Positions 63,526 through 64,000 of a stretch of DNA of 64,000 nucleotides are shown here, piece by piece (within the stretch, counting starts at the first letter, position 1; the number at the start of each line of letters is the position of its first letter). The notes under the pieces are model-generated. The model did not search any database. It was not told the origin of the DNA and worked only from the letters and a program-made list of their open reading frames with translations. The translations under genes and the position numbers were made by a program. This stretch comes from Sphingomonas lenta (GTDB lineage: Bacteria > Pseudomonadota > Alphaproteobacteria > Sphingomonadales > Sphingomonadaceae): positions 1 to 64,000 of the forward strand of contig NZ_NSLI01000001.1 of NCBI RefSeq assembly GCF_002288825.1, given 5' to 3'.

Positions 63526-64000
63526 CGAGGACGCGCTCTGGCGCCGGGTGATGACGAGCGTGCGGCCGTTGCGGGCGGTAGCACCTACCGCCGCGCCGCC
63601 GGTCCACAAACCCGAGCCGGTCAGGGTAGCGGTCGCGCCGAAGCCCGCGCCATTGCCGCCGCCGAGGAAGGTCGCGGGGCCGGGCACGACGCTGGACGGC
63701 GGATGGGACCGGCGGCTCGGCCGCGGCACGGTCGCGCCCGACGACGTGGTCGACCTGCACGGGCATACGCTGAGCTCGGCGCACGCGCTGCTCGACGCCA
63801 GCCTGGAACGCGCGGTGGCGCGGGGCGACCGTGTGATCCTGCTCGTCACCGGCAAGCCGCCCCGGCCCGAGAGCGAGCGCCCGCACGCGCGCGGTGCCAT
63901 CCGCGCGGCGGTGGCGGACTGGCTCGCGGCGTCGCGGCATGCGGGGCATATCGCGGCGGTGAGGGGCGCGCACCCGAAGCACGGGGGGACGGGGGCGCTG
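63500..64000 (+). CDS. Smr/MutS2-domain protein (5' part, cut by the window end)
   Basis: 167 codons present; the gene runs past 64000. The start GTG 63500 overlaps the last 26 bp of mltA. N-terminal about 80 residues are Pro/Ala-rich (APKPAPLPPPRKVAGPG). The Smr domain begins at about residue 75: DDVVDLHGHTLSSAHALLDA (DLHGxT), ARGDRVILLVTGK, and RGAIRAAVADWLAASRHAGH, in which the expected C-terminal part is missing. Smr domains bind or nick nucleic acid. This small form is common next to mltA in alphaproteobacteria. Confidence 0.85.
   Translation, partial: MAGRSLSPDEDALWRRVMTSVRPLRAVAPTAAPPVHKPEPVRVAVAPKPAPLPPPRKVAGPGTTLDGGWDRRLGRGTVAPDDVVDLHGHTLSSAHALLDASLERAVARGDRVILLVTGKPPRPESERPHARGAIRAAVADWLAASRHAGHIAAVRGAHPKHGGTGAL

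Overview
The window is GC-rich, densely packed chromosomal DNA of an alphaproteobacterium, most likely a sphingomonad (Sphingomonadaceae). This rests on the rpsT-dnaA order, an ubiE-ubiB-coaBC-dut block, a class II DAHP synthase, GTGA/ATGA start-stop overlaps throughout, GANTC motifs upstream of dnaA, and a long Sphingomonas-style exopolysaccharide locus. The species cannot be named from sequence alone.

Left part (1-24 kb). It opens with the 3' end of an acyl-CoA (probably glutaryl-CoA) dehydrogenase, then a periplasmic beta-carbonic anhydrase coupled to a DUF2490 protein. A four-gene overlapping two-component cluster follows (kinase, NarL-type regulator, hybrid kinase, lone receiver), then tRNA-Glu(CUC). 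A single-polypeptide type IIG-like restriction-modification enzyme at 7.3-10.7 kb carries an in-frame (AG)15 tract and is divergent from a small putative DNA-binding protein. Next come a class II DAHP synthase, a D-2-hydroxyacid dehydrogenase, cysS, and the dTDP-L-rhamnose operon rfbCBDA. They are followed by an M48-like protease, rpsU, an FKBP-type isomerase and a large RTX-like calcium-binding protein.

Middle part (24.5-48.9 kb). This is an exopolysaccharide or capsule locus. It has a polymerase/ligase, a Wza-like exporter, a Wzc/GumC-like tyrosine kinase, a TPR-like protein, a PPP-family phosphatase, a priming glycosylphosphotransferase, an FkbM methyltransferase, a Wzx flippase and two RgpF-like proteins. 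Four glycosyltransferases, a second polymerase-like membrane protein, another methyltransferase, a beta-helix protein, wecB/wecC and galU complete it. With rfbCBDA these could supply dTDP-L-rhamnose, UDP-ManNAcA and UDP-glucose. Polymer composition is an inference.

Right part (48.9-64 kb). This is housekeeping DNA: a moeB-like E1 enzyme, a TonB-like small protein, dut, coaBC, an unassigned multi-pass membrane protein, ubiB and ubiE on the minus strand. Then come mutM, rpsT, dnaA, trpS, murJ, secB, a Tim44-like protein, mltA and a truncated Smr-domain gene.

Most notable signals: a probable phase-variable R-M gene, a compositionally distinct specificity region inside it, and a clustered set of GANTC sites before dnaA. 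Also notable are a GT-C-like membrane protein wedged in the ubi-coa operon, and an exopolysaccharide locus whose tyrosine kinase has a PPP phosphatase beside it instead of a Wzb-type one.
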